Source: Streptomyces sp. CNQ-509
GTDB lineage: Bacteria; Actinomycetota; Actinomycetes; Streptomycetales; Streptomycetaceae
Reading direction: 5' to 3'
NCBI RefSeq assembly: GCF_001011035.1
Contig: NZ_CP011492.1
Span: 1,116,001-1,180,000, forward strand
DNA length: 64,000 bases
Part shown: positions 8,851-16,753 of the stretch, piece by piece
How the letters are laid out: each line of letters begins with the position of its first letter
Numbering within the stretch: the first letter of the stretch is position 1
Program-made: the position numbers and the translations under genes
Notes under the pieces: generated by a model
The model's input: only the letters and a program-made list of their open reading frames with translations
Told to the model about the DNA's origin: nothing
Databases searched by the model: none

Positions 8851-8860
8851 ACCGGTCGGT
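8851..8860. promoter_or_regulatory. TetR-type operator, site C (before the FAD dehydrogenase)
   Basis: ACCGGTCGGT here is the exact reverse complement of ACCGACCGGT at 11417-11426 and identical to 15292-15301. The surrounding bases (TTACCGGTCGGTTCA) form an imperfect palindrome typical of TetR-family sites. Confidence 0.55.
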
Positions 8861-8979
8861 TCAGATCCTGTTGACCGGGCGCCCGCCCGTCAACCGCCGG
8901 ACGCCGGCCACTTTCCCCGCCCGCGGGCGGGGCGGGTCGGCCGCGGGGTGCGCGGGGGCGTTCGGTTAGGGTCGAGGCC

Positions 8980-9378
8980 GTGAGCGACCCGGAACGTCCG
9001 TCCGCCGTGCGGTTGTGGTTCTCGCCCCGGCGGCTGCGTGCCGAGGGCCGCACCCCGGACTACCGCTTCTCGCTCGCCAACGAGCGGACGTTCCTCGCCT
9101 GGGTGCGGACCGCGCTGGCGCTCGTCGGCGGCGGCATCGCCGCGGACCAGTTCCTCACCGAGATGTCCCGCCCCTTCCGTACGGCCATCGCCGCCGTGCT
9201 GCTCGCGGGCGGGGCGGTGTGCGCGGTTCGCGCCGTCAACCACTGGATCCGCTGCGAGCGCGCGATGCGCCGCGGCGAGGACCTGCCGGAGTCCCGCTTC
9301 CCCGGACTGCTCGCCGTGGGCACGGCGGTGGCGGCGGCGGTGCTGATCGTCGTGGTGCTGGTCGGGGCCGGGCGGTGA
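8980..9378 (+). CDS. DUF202 (YidH-type) membrane protein
   Basis: A 132-residue protein starting with GTG. It contains the DUF202 hallmark LANERTFLAWVRTALAL at residues 30-46, followed by two more hydrophobic helices, giving three in all. DUF202 proteins are small bacterial and fungal membrane proteins (YidH) without a proven biochemical role. A four-base overlap (GTGA) couples it to a second, shorter DUF202 gene. Confidence 0.85.
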   Translation: MSDPERPSAVRLWFSPRRLRAEGRTPDYRFSLANERTFLAWVRTALALVGGGIAADQFLTEMSRPFRTAIAAVLLAGGAVCAVRAVNHWIRCERAMRRGEDLPESRFPGLLAVGTAVAAAVLIVVVLVGAGR

Positions 9379-9683
9379 GCGGCGCCCGGGACCCCGGGGC
9401 GCAGCCGGAGCGGACGCGCCTCGCGTGGCGGCGTACGACGCTGGCGTTCGCGGTCGTGGTGGTGCTGGAGCTGCGTCGGGTGGTCGTCGAGGGGGGCTCC
9501 GCGGGCGGGTACGCGGGGCTGTCGCTGGCGCTGTGCACGTGGCTGGTGTTCCTGGCGGTGGGCCAGCGGCGGATAAAACAACTGGCCGCCGCCGCACCGG
9601 CGGCGATGGCGCCGGGCCTGGCGCTGGGCGCGGGCCTGTGCCTGGTGGCGTCCGCGACGTCCGCGGCCGTGCTGCTCATCTGA
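9375..9683 (+). CDS. Second DUF202-family membrane protein
   Basis: A 102-residue membrane protein starting with the GTG that overlaps the stop of its neighbour. PERTRLAWRRTTLAF at residues 10-24 is a diverged DUF202 signature, and two further hydrophobic segments follow. The pair resembles tandem DUF202 genes seen in other actinobacteria and may form a heteromeric membrane complex; this is inference from coupling and similarity only. Confidence 0.8.
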   Translation: MSGARDPGAQPERTRLAWRRTTLAFAVVVVLELRRVVVEGGSAGGYAGLSLALCTWLVFLAVGQRRIKQLAAAAPAAMAPGLALGAGLCLVASATSAAVLLI

Positions 9684-9835
9684 CGCCGCCGTGGCCGCCG
9701 TCCGCACGCTCCCGTCCGAACGCCCCGCGTCCGCTTCCGGGTCGCCGACGGGCCGCCGTCCCCGCCCGCGCCCGGTCCTAAGCTCGCAGGCGGCACCGCG
9801 GTGCGGGCAGGAGTTGTCGTGAGGGGGGCATGCGC

Positions 9836-11203
9836 ATGGGCGTCACCGTGCCGCTGATCGTCGTGATGGGGGTGTCCGGCTGCGGCAAGACCACGGTGGG
9901 CCGGGAGCTGGCCGAGCGGCTGAACGTGCCGTACGCGGACGGCGCCGACATCGGCCGGGAGGCCGGCCTCTCCCCCGCCCTCGGCGAGCCGTCCGACGAG
10001 GCCGTCGCCGGCTGGCTCCGCAGACGGGCCGCGAGCGGCGGCGTCGTCAGCAGGCCCGCGCTGCGCCGCCGCGACCGCGACCGGCTCGCGGCGGCCGTGC
10101 CGGGGCTGTACTTCCTCCATCTGGACGGCTCGCGGCACCTCGTCGGCGCCCGGCTGGCCGAGCGCAAGGAGCTGTTCGTGCCGCACGACGTCCTGGACGC
10201 CCAGTTCGCCGCGCTCGAACCGCTGGCGCCCGACGAGCACGGGGCGGCGGTCGGCATCGACGGCACCCCAGCGCAGATCGTGGACCGCGCGGTCGACGCC
10301 GCGCGCACGCCGTACAGCGTGCAGCTCGCCACCGGCGTGCACGCCTACATCCAGCCGGACGGCGGCTGGTGCCTGAGCAACGCGGGCTTCGTCAGCGACG
10401 GCACGACGACGCTGCTCGTCGACACCGCCGCCACCGAGCCCCGGGCGAAGCTGCTGCGGGAGGCGGTCCTGGCCAGCGGGGCGCCCGACCCGGCGCTCGT
10501 GGTCAACACCCACCACCACGGCGACCACACGTACGGCAACAGCGTCTTCGCCCCCGCCACGGTCGTCGGCCACGCCGCGTGCCGGCAGCAGGTGCTCGCG
10601 GCGGGGCGCCATCTGGAGCTGCTGTGGCCGGAGGTGGAGTACGGGGACGTGCGGCTGACGGCGCCGGGCATGACGTACACGGAGTCGATGACGCTGACCG
10701 CGGGCGGCACGGAGGTCCGGCTGCTGCACCCGGGCCCCGCGCACACGGTCGGCGACACGGTGGTGTGGCTGCCGGAGCAGCGGGTCGTCTTCGCCGGGGA
10801 CATAGCGCTCTGCGGCGGTACGCCGTTCGTCGCGTTCGGCTCGCTCGGGGGGTCGCTGCGGGCGCTGGAGCACCTGCGGTCGCTGGGCGCGGAGACGGTG
10901 GTGCCGGGGCACGGTCCGGTGACGGACGCGGGCGTGTTCGACGCGGTGGAGCGGTATCTGCGGTACGTCGGCGAGCTTGCCGCGCAGGGGCGCGCGGCGG
11001 GCCGGACGCCGCTGGAGACGGCGCGGGCCGCGGACCCGGAGGCGTTCGCGGAACTGCGGGAGCCGGAGCGGCTGGTGGCGAACCTGCACCGGGCGTACAG
11101 CGAGCTGGCGGGCGAGCCGGAGGGCCGGCCGCTGGACGCGGCGGCGTACTTCGCGGACATGGCGGCGCTGAACGGCGGCAAGATGATGCCCTGTCACGCG
11201 TAG
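9836..11203 (+). CDS. Fusion: gluconokinase-like P-loop domain plus metallo-beta-lactamase-fold hydrolase
   Basis: One 455-residue frame contains two enzymes. Residues 1-155 look like a gluconokinase: P-loop GVSGCGKTTVG near residue 11, and a C-terminal half matching the family (LRRRDRDRL, HLDG, RLAERKELFVPHDVLDAQFA, LEPL). The substrate-binding middle is shortened, and the usual FADGD-D stretch reads YADGADIG. From about 162 (YSVQLATGVHAYIQPDGG) it is a metallo-beta-lactamase fold with THHHGDHTYGN near 223, HTVGDTV and GHGPV for metal binding. There is no stop or obvious boundary between them. I chose ATG 9836 because GAGGGGGG lies 8 bases upstream; ATG 9830 is possible. Whether the kinase half is active is doubtful. 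Confidence 0.8.
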   Translation: MGVTVPLIVVMGVSGCGKTTVGRELAERLNVPYADGADIGREAGLSPALGEPSDEAVAGWLRRRAASGGVVSRPALRRRDRDRLAAAVPGLYFLHLDGSRHLVGARLAERKELFVPHDVLDAQFAALEPLAPDEHGAAVGIDGTPAQIVDRAVDAARTPYSVQLATGVHAYIQPDGGWCLSNAGFVSDGTTTLLVDTAATEPRAKLLREAVLASGAPDPALVVNTHHHGDHTYGNSVFAPATVVGHAACRQQVLAAGRHLELLWPEVEYGDVRLTAPGMTYTESMTLTAGGTEVRLLHPGPAHTVGDTVVWLPEQRVVFAGDIALCGGTPFVAFGSLGGSLRALEHLRSLGAETVVPGHGPVTDAGVFDAVERYLRYVGELAAQGRAAGRTPLETARAADPEAFAELREPERLVANLHRAYSELAGEPEGRPLDAAAYFADMAALNGGKMMPCHA

Positions 11204-11416
11204 CGCCTGCGGCGCGCGCGGCGGGGCGGCGGCGACGCGGGACGGTACGGGATCCGGCGGGAGCCGGGGCCGGGTACGTCACGCCGCGGTGGGCGCGGCC
11301 CGGTGGGCTCGGGACGCACGGTCCCGGCTTCGGCGCGAGTGCCGGCTCGGCGCGTAGCGCCGCGCGTGCCCGCGGCCGGCGCTCCGCGCGTCCCGTTCAC
11401 CGGGCCTGGACGCCAT

Positions 11417-11429
11417 ACCGACCGGTCGG
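11417..11429. promoter_or_regulatory. TetR-type operator, site A (before the acyl-CoA dehydrogenase operon)
   Basis: A perfect 12-base palindrome CCGACCGGTCGG (11418-11429) lies about 65 bases upstream of the phosphotransferase ATG. It shares ACCGACCGGT with sites at 8851 and 15292. The remainder of the 290-base gap 11204-11493 shows no gene or hairpin terminator that I can support. Confidence 0.65.
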
Positions 11430-11493
11430 CATTATGGGGGCCGGGTCCGCGCCGCCGGGTCCGCCGCCGACCGCCGCCCCCGGAGGGACCCGC

Positions 11494-12513
11494 ATGAGCG
11501 ACGACCACCCGCCCGGCCTCGACCCCGACGCGCTGCGCCGGCACCTCGACGCGCAGCTCCCCGGGCTCGTCCGCGGCGGGCTCCGCGCCCGGCTCGTCGA
11601 GGGCGGCAGGTCCAATCTCACGTACGACGTCACCGACGGCACCGGCCGCTGGGTCGTCCGACGCCCCCCGCTCGGCCATGTCCTCGCCACCGCCCACGAC
11701 ATGGCCCGCGAGCACCGCGTGCTCACCGCCCTGCACCCCACCCCCGTCCCCGTACCGCGGACCCTGCTCCTCTGTACCGACGAGACCGTGCTCGGCGCCC
11801 CCTTCTACGTCATGGAATACGTCCCCGGCACCGTCTACCGCACCGCGGGGCAACTCGCGCCGCTCGGCCCCGCGCGCACCCGCGCCGTGGTCGAAGGACT
11901 CGTCGACACCCTGGTCCGCCTCCACGAGGTCGACCCGGCCGAAGCCGGCCTAGCCGGCTTCGGCCGTCCCGACGGCTTCCTGGAACGCCAGCTCCGCCGC
12001 TGGGGCAAGCAGCTCGACGCCTCCCGCAGCCGCGAGCTGCCCGGCATCGACGAGCTGCACGACGCCCTCGCCCGCGACCTGCCGCCCGCCGCCGCACCCG
12101 CCGTCGTCCACGGCGACTACCGCCTCGACAACGTCCTCGTCGACGCCGCCGGCACCGTGACCGCCGTCCTGGACTGGGAGATGTCGACGCTCGGCGACCC
12201 GCTCACGGACCTCGGCCTGCTCGCCATGTACAGCGCCCCCGCCGGCGCCGACTCCCCCATCGCCACCACCGCGGACGCCCCGGGGCACCCGGCCGCCGCC
12301 GAGATCGTCGCCCGCTACGCCGCGCGGTCCGGCCGCGACGTCTCCCGCGTCGCGTGGTACACGGCCTTCGCGTACTTCAAGCTCGCCGTGATCCTGGAGG
12401 GCATCCACTACCGCTTCACGCTCGGCCAGACCGTCGGCGCCGGCTTCGACCGCATCGGCGAACTCGTGCCCCGCTTCATCGCGGGCGGCCGCACCACTCT
12501 GCAGGAAGGCTGA
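11494..12513 (+). CDS. Phosphotransferase (APH / choline-kinase fold), acyl-CoA dehydrogenase partner
   Basis: A 339-residue kinase-fold protein. GGRSNLTYDV (residues 34-43) is the glycine-rich loop, VVHGDYRLDNVLV near 205 carries the catalytic Asp and Asn, and VLDWEMSTLGDPLTDLG near 225 carries the metal-binding Asp. This is the APH family subgroup that occurs beside, or fused to, acyl-CoA dehydrogenases (as in ACAD10/ACAD11), where it phosphorylates 4-hydroxy acyl-CoAs. The next gene, six bases downstream, is such a dehydrogenase, which supports that role. A TetR palindrome precedes the operon. Confidence 0.85.
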   Translation: MSDDHPPGLDPDALRRHLDAQLPGLVRGGLRARLVEGGRSNLTYDVTDGTGRWVVRRPPLGHVLATAHDMAREHRVLTALHPTPVPVPRTLLLCTDETVLGAPFYVMEYVPGTVYRTAGQLAPLGPARTRAVVEGLVDTLVRLHEVDPAEAGLAGFGRPDGFLERQLRRWGKQLDASRSRELPGIDELHDALARDLPPAAAPAVVHGDYRLDNVLVDAAGTVTAVLDWEMSTLGDPLTDLGLLAMYSAPAGADSPIATTADAPGHPAAAEIVARYAARSGRDVSRVAWYTAFAYFKLAVILEGIHYRFTLGQTVGAGFDRIGELVPRFIAGGRTTLQEG

Positions 12514-12519
12514 CCGGCC

Positions 12520-13743
12520 ATGGACTTCGCACCCGACGCGCGCACCGAGGAACTGCGCGAGCGCCTGCTCGCGTTCATGACCGAGCACGTCCTCCCCGCC
12601 GAGCCCGTCGCCGCCGCGCAGCTCGCCGGGGAAGACGACCCGTGGGCGCACCCGCCCGTCGTGGCCGAGCTGCGTGCCGAAGCGCGCAGGCGCGGGCTGT
12701 GGAACCTCTTCCTCCCCGACACCGTGTACGGGGCGGGCCTGACGAACCTGCAGTACGCGCCGCTCGCCGAGATCACCGGCCGCAGCCCGCACCTGGCGCC
12801 GCTGGCCCTCAACTGCAGCGCGCCGGACACCGGGAACATGGAGCTGCTGGCCCAGTTCGCCACCCCGGAGCAGCGCGCGCGGTGGCTGGAGCCGCTGCTG
12901 GAGGGGCGTATCCGCTCGGCGTTCGCGATGACCGAGCCGGCCGTCGCCTCCTCCGACGCCACGAACATCGAGACCAGGATCGAGCGGGACGGCGACTCGT
13001 ACGTCCTCGACGGCCGCAAGTGGTACATCTCCGGGGCGATGAACCCCGACTGCGCCGTGTTCATCGTCATGGGCAAGACCGACCCGCACGGCACCGATCT
13101 CCGCCGCCAGCAGTCCATGGTCCTCGTCCCGCGCGACACCCCCGGCCTCACCGTCCGCCGGGCCATGCGCGTCTACGGCTTCGAGGACCGTCTGCACGGC
13201 GGCCACGCCGAGATCGTGCTCGACGGCGTACGGGTCCCGGCGGCGAACCTCGTCGGCGAGGAAGGCGGCGGCTTCGCCATCGCGCAGGCGCGGCTGGGTC
13301 CCGGCCGCATCCACCACTGCATGCGGCTGATCGGCATGGCGGAGCGGGCGATCGAGCTGATGTGCCGGCGGGCGGTGGAGCGTTCGGCGTTCGGCAAGGA
13401 GCTGGCGCGGCAGGGCGTGGTGCAGACGTGGATCGCGGACGCGCGGGTGGCGGTGGAGCAGTTGCGGCTGCTGGTGCTGAAGACCGCGTGGCTGATGGAC
13501 ACGGTCGGCAACCGCGGCGCGCACACCGAGATCCAGGCCATCAAGATCGCCGTGCCGCGGGAGGTCACCGGCATCCTGGACCGCGCCGTCCAGTTGCACG
13601 GCGCGGCGGGCGTCAGTCAGGACACGCCGCTGGCCGAGCTGTGGGCGTCGGCGCGCACGCTGCGGCTGGCGGACGGGCCCGACGAGGTGCACCAGCGGTC
13701 GCTGGCCCGGCGCGAGCTGCGGAAGTACGCGCGGGGCGGGTGA
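12520..13743 (+). CDS. Acyl-CoA dehydrogenase (ACAD10/11-like)
   Basis: A 407-residue flavoenzyme of the usual family length. It has FAMTEPAVASSDATNI near 139 (first acyl-CoA dehydrogenase signature), the middle beta domain, and C-terminal helices with RSAFGKELARQGVVQ and QLHGAAGVSQDTPL. It should introduce a double bond into an acyl-CoA, passing electrons to ETF. Only six bases separate it from the APH-like kinase gene, so both are co-transcribed. The pairing suggests oxidation of hydroxylated or branched acyl-CoAs. Confidence 0.9.
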   Translation: MDFAPDARTEELRERLLAFMTEHVLPAEPVAAAQLAGEDDPWAHPPVVAELRAEARRRGLWNLFLPDTVYGAGLTNLQYAPLAEITGRSPHLAPLALNCSAPDTGNMELLAQFATPEQRARWLEPLLEGRIRSAFAMTEPAVASSDATNIETRIERDGDSYVLDGRKWYISGAMNPDCAVFIVMGKTDPHGTDLRRQQSMVLVPRDTPGLTVRRAMRVYGFEDRLHGGHAEIVLDGVRVPAANLVGEEGGGFAIAQARLGPGRIHHCMRLIGMAERAIELMCRRAVERSAFGKELARQGVVQTWIADARVAVEQLRLLVLKTAWLMDTVGNRGAHTEIQAIKIAVPREVTGILDRAVQLHGAAGVSQDTPLAELWASARTLRLADGPDEVHQRSLARRELRKYARGG

Positions 13744-13806
13744 GCGTGCGCCGTACGGGCGGGGGCGCGCGGCTTGGTACGGCCGCGGCCTTCCGGGGCT
13801 CCGGCG

Positions 13807-14400
13807 TTACGGCCGCAGAGCGCGCATGAGCAGTTCCGCCATCCGGTCGCCGATCTCCCGGGCCGACATCGGCCCGTCCGGGCGGTACCAACTGCCCAGG
13901 TGGTGCAGCGCGCCGAAGTGGTAGTCGACCACCAGGTCGGCCGGGGTGGCGGTGGAGAACACGCCGCCGGCCTGGCCCTCCTCGATCAGGCCGCGGAAGC
14001 GCTCGTGGTAGCGGCGCCGCTCGGCCCGTACCTCCTTGTACTTCTCCGGGCTCAGCATGTGCATCGAGCGGAAGAAGATGAGGGCGTCCTCGTGGTGGTC
14101 GACGGTGGTGACGACCACGTCCGCCGCCGCCTCCCGCAGCCGCTGCTCGACCGGGGCGTCCAGCGCCGCGAAGTGGTCGAGACGCTGCTGCTGGAGCCGC
14201 AGGAGGCGGCCGTAGATCTCGTGCAGGAGATCGTCCTTGGAGCCGAAGTAGTGGTAGAGGGCGCCCTTGGTGACGCCCGCGGCCTCGACGAGCTCCTGCA
14301 CGGAGGTGCGGTCGAACCCCCGCTCCGCGAAGAGCCTCGTGGCGGCGGCGAGCAGCCGCTCCGGCACCGTCCCGATGTTCCCGCCCGTCGTCGTCGCCAT
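13807..14400 (-). CDS. TetR-family repressor (candidate regulator of the acyl-CoA genes)
   Basis: A 197-residue regulator with an N-terminal TetR helix-turn-helix (AATRLFAERGFDRTSVQELV, then GVTKGALYHYFGSKDDLL) at residues 17-58 and a helical ligand domain. It lies 89 bases downstream of, and in the same direction as, the SDR gene, so both probably share the promoter carrying site B. It also sits between the two gene sets whose promoters carry ACCGACCGGT. I therefore infer that it binds sites A, B and C and senses an acyl-CoA. A longer upstream reading frame exists but has no homology. Confidence 0.85.
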   Translation of the reverse strand: MATTTGGNIGTVPERLLAAATRLFAERGFDRTSVQELVEAAGVTKGALYHYFGSKDDLLHEIYGRLLRLQQQRLDHFAALDAPVEQRLREAAADVVVTTVDHHEDALIFFRSMHMLSPEKYKEVRAERRRYHERFRGLIEEGQAGGVFSTATPADLVVDYHFGALHHLGSWYRPDGPMSAREIGDRMAELLMRALRP

Positions 14401-14489
14401 GTCCTCGCCCTTCGTCGTCCCGGCCTCCAGTGTCGGTCCCGGCACCCCGGCCCGTCCCGGGCTCCCGGAAGGCCCCCGGCCCGCCCGGG

Positions 14490-15251
14490 TCAGTCCCGGC
14501 CCTCCTCCAGTGTCCGCTGCAGCTTGTTCATGCCGCTCAGCCAGCGGTCCGGGTCGGTGGCGCGCAGCGCGCTGTAACCGGCGACCTCGGGGTGCGGCAG
14601 GATCAGGAAGCGGTCCTCGGCGATGCCGGCCAACACGGCGTCGGCGACCTGCTCCGGCTCGATCGCGCCGGGGGCGAGCACGAGGTCGCCCGCCGCGCCG
14701 GTGGCGCGGAGCATGTCGGTGCGTACGCCCTGAGGGCAGACCGCGTGCACGGAGATGCCGCGGTGGCGGTACGTCAGCGAGAGCCACTCGGCGAAGGCGA
14801 GCGCGGCGTGCTTGGTGACGGCGTACGGGGCGGCGGCGACCATCGACAGCAGGCCGGCGGCCGAGACGGTGGCGACGAACCGGCCCCCGCCGCGCTCCAG
14901 CCACTCCGGCACCAGTTGGCGTGCGGCGCGCACGTGGGCCATGACGTTGACGTCCCAGGCGGCGGACCACTCGTCGTCCGGGGTCTCGGGGCCGCCGCCG
15001 GTGGCGAGGCCAGCGTTGGCGCAGAAGAGGTCGATGCCGCCGAGCGCCGCGCGGGCGGCGGGTACGGCGTCGGAGGCGTCGCCGGGCAGTGCGACGCCGC
15101 CGATCTCGGCGGCGACGGCGCGGGCCCCGGCCTCGTCCAGGTCGTTGACGGCGACGCGGGCACCCTCGGCGGCGAGCCGCCGCGCCAGTGCGGCGCCGAT
15201 GCCGGCGGCGCCTCCGGTGACCACTGCCCGCGCGTCCCGCACGCTGCCCAC
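14490..15251 (-). CDS. Short-chain dehydrogenase/reductase
   Basis: A 253-residue classical SDR. The NAD(P) motif TGGAAGIG is at 13-20, NAG near 79, and the catalytic Ser and YAVTK near 130-147 are all present. NDLDEA after strand 2 (an acidic residue) favours NAD over NADP. It could oxidise a 3-hydroxyacyl-CoA or related alcohol in the same pathway as the neighbouring acyl-CoA dehydrogenase and MaoC hydratase. The downstream TetR gene is probably in its operon. Confidence 0.88.
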   Translation of the reverse strand: MGSVRDARAVVTGGAAGIGAALARRLAAEGARVAVNDLDEAGARAVAAEIGGVALPGDASDAVPAARAALGGIDLFCANAGLATGGGPETPDDEWSAAWDVNVMAHVRAARQLVPEWLERGGGRFVATVSAAGLLSMVAAAPYAVTKHAALAFAEWLSLTYRHRGISVHAVCPQGVRTDMLRATGAAGDLVLAPGAIEPEQVADAVLAGIAEDRFLILPHPEVAGYSALRATDPDRWLSGMNKLQRTLEEGRD

Positions 15252-15291
15252 GGTGCCCGCCTCCCCACGGTTGCCGGTACCGCGCAGACTA

Positions 15292-15301
15292 ACCGGTCGG
15301 T
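15292..15301. promoter_or_regulatory. TetR-type operator, site B (before SDR-tetR)
   Basis: ACCGGTCGGT, about 40 bases upstream of the SDR start, matches sites A and C. The flanks (CTAACCGGTCGGTATG) extend the similarity with site A (ATACCGACCGGT) on the opposite strand. It would give autoregulation of the SDR-TetR operon. Confidence 0.6.
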
Positions 15302-15377
15302 ATGCCGAGGGGGAAGGTCGCGGGTGCGCGCCGCCCGCGGTACGGGGCCGTTGACACGGCCCCGTACCGCGACGATG

Positions 15378-15393
15378 CTAAGCAGTCGCTTAG
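15378..15393. promoter_or_regulatory. Palindromic operator before the MaoC gene
   Basis: CTAAGC, a four-base spacer, then GCTTAG: perfect 6-base arms, 41 bases before the MaoC ATG. The same 6-4-6 geometry (CTGAGC/GCTTAG) occurs at 16621-16636 before the neighbouring TetR gene, implying one shared repressor. Confidence 0.6.
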
Positions 15394-15433
15394 ACGATCC
15401 CGACGCACCCGCGCCCGCCCCGGGAGGCACGCC

Positions 15434-15895
15434 ATGGCAGAGCCCCGCACGTTCACCTCGGTCGACGAGCTGAAGGGCGCGGTGGGCGAGGAGTTGGGGT
15501 ACACGGACTGGGTGGAGATCGACCAGCGGCGCGTCGACCTGTTCGCCGAGGCGACCGGGGACCACCAGTGGATCCACGTCGACCCGGAACGGGCGGCGGC
15601 GGGCCCGTTCGGCGGGACCATCGCGCACGGCTACCTCACGCTCTCGCTGCTGCCGCTCTTCGGCCCGCAGCTCATCGACGTCACGGGCGTGCGCATGGGC
15701 GTCAACTACGGCACGAACAAGGTGCGTTTCCCCGCGCCCGTGCCCGTGGGCTCCCGGCTGCGGGCGTCCGCGACGATCACGGACGTCGCCGAGGTCACGG
15801 ACGGCGTGCAGCTCGCCGTGCGGTACACGGTCGAGCGCGAGGGCGGCGGGAAGCCGGTGTGCGTCGCGGAATCGGTGGTCCGCTACTCCTTCTGA
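15434..15895 (+). CDS. MaoC-family (R)-hydratase/dehydratase
   Basis: A 153-residue hot-dog-fold protein. The hydratase-2 motif ATGDHQWIHVDPERA is at residues 35-49, followed by GPFGGTIAHGYLTLSL; Asp38 and His43 would be the catalytic pair. It should hydrate enoyl-CoAs or dehydrate 3-hydroxyacyl-CoAs. The ATG after GGGAGGC is chosen; upstream codons have no homology. It is single, faces the second TetR gene, and shares a palindrome with that gene's promoter. Confidence 0.9.
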   Translation: MAEPRTFTSVDELKGAVGEELGYTDWVEIDQRRVDLFAEATGDHQWIHVDPERAAAGPFGGTIAHGYLTLSLLPLFGPQLIDVTGVRMGVNYGTNKVRFPAPVPVGSRLRASATITDVAEVTDGVQLAVRYTVEREGGGKPVCVAESVVRYSF

Positions 15896-15925
15896 CCGCT
15901 CCTCCGACCGATCCGCTCCGGCCGG

Positions 15926-16570
15926 CTACTTCCGGGCGCTCCGCTTCGCGGCAGGCGGCGCGGCCGGTGCCGCGACCATCCGGCCGACCAGGTCCGCGTA
16001 GAGCGCCGCCAGCTCTTCCGGCGGCCTGCTGCCCGACGCGCTGAACCACCGGGCCACGTCCACGCACAGCGACAGCACGGCCAGCGCCGTCCCCGGCACG
16101 TCGGCCACCGCGAACTCGCCGTCCCGTACGCCGTCCTCGATGATCCCCCGCACCAGCCTGTCGATGTCCCGCCGCAGCGCGACGATCTCCGCGTAGTGCT
16201 CCTCGCCGAGCGCCGCCAGTTCGTACTGCACCACGCGCGCCGTCGTGTGGTGCTCCGCGTGCCAGCGCGCGAAGGCCCGTACGGCGCGCGCCAGCCGCTC
16301 CCCTGCCGGGCCCCCGGACTCCGCCGCCGCGGCGATGATCGCCCGCGCCCGCTCGTGGCCGACCCGGCTGATCCGGAAGAGCAGCTCTTCCTTGGTCTTG
16401 AAGTGGATGTACAGCGCGGCAGGGCTCATCCCGGCGCGGCCGGCGATGTCGCGGGTGGTGGTGGCGTGGTAGCCGCGCTCCGCGAAGGCCTCGACGCCCG
16501 CGGTGAGCAGCCGCTGCGCCGCCTCCGGCTCGACGCCGCCCCAGGCCGCGGGGTCCTGGACGTCCTGCAT
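15926..16570 (-). CDS. TetR-family regulator
   Basis: A 214-residue TetR protein with helix-turn-helix residues near 22-63 (GVEAFAERGYHATTTRDIAG, GMSPAALYIHFKTKEELLF) and a C-terminal domain ending in basic residues. The HTH resembles regulators of acyl-CoA/steroid catabolism (KstR2-like), which bind AAGC/GCTT-type palindromes. Such a palindrome lies 51 bases upstream (16621-16636) and another lies before the convergent MaoC gene. Likely autoregulated and controlling MaoC; this is inference from site sharing. Confidence 0.85.
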   Translation of the reverse strand: MQDVQDPAAWGGVEPEAAQRLLTAGVEAFAERGYHATTTRDIAGRAGMSPAALYIHFKTKEELLFRISRVGHERARAIIAAAAESGGPAGERLARAVRAFARWHAEHHTTARVVQYELAALGEEHYAEIVALRRDIDRLVRGIIEDGVRDGEFAVADVPGTALAVLSLCVDVARWFSASGSRPPEELAALYADLVGRMVAAPAAPPAAKRSARK

Positions 16571-16620
16571 GCTCGCTCTCCGCTCTCCCGGGTGCAGCGG
16601 AGAACACCCTACCGCCGACG

Positions 16621-16636
16621 CTGAGCAAGCGCTTAG
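16621..16636. promoter_or_regulatory. Palindromic operator before the second TetR gene
   Basis: CTGAGC, spacer AAGC, GCTTAG. It differs by one arm base and the spacer from the site at 15378-15393 before the MaoC gene. Position and symmetry suit TetR autoregulation. Confidence 0.6.
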
Positions 16637-16708
16637 GGCCGTACGGGCCGGGAGTGACACCCCGCGCCCGGCCGCGGCGGACCCGCGGACGCGGCCCGTG
16701 ACCTCGCG

Positions 16709-16725
16709 GTTAGCGCTGCTAGTTT
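16709..16725. promoter_or_regulatory. Operator before the third TetR gene, shared with the aldehyde dehydrogenase promoter
   Basis: GTTAGCGCTGCTAGTTT lies 30-45 bases before the ATG at 16754. It closely matches ACTAGCGCCGGTAGTTT at 26421-26437, upstream of the aldehyde/alcohol dehydrogenase pair 10 kb away. The consensus TAGCGCYGSTAGTTT is long enough to be unlikely by chance in such GC-rich DNA. Confidence 0.55.
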
Positions 16726-16753
16726 CCGCTGCACGCGCCCTAAAATGTGCCGC

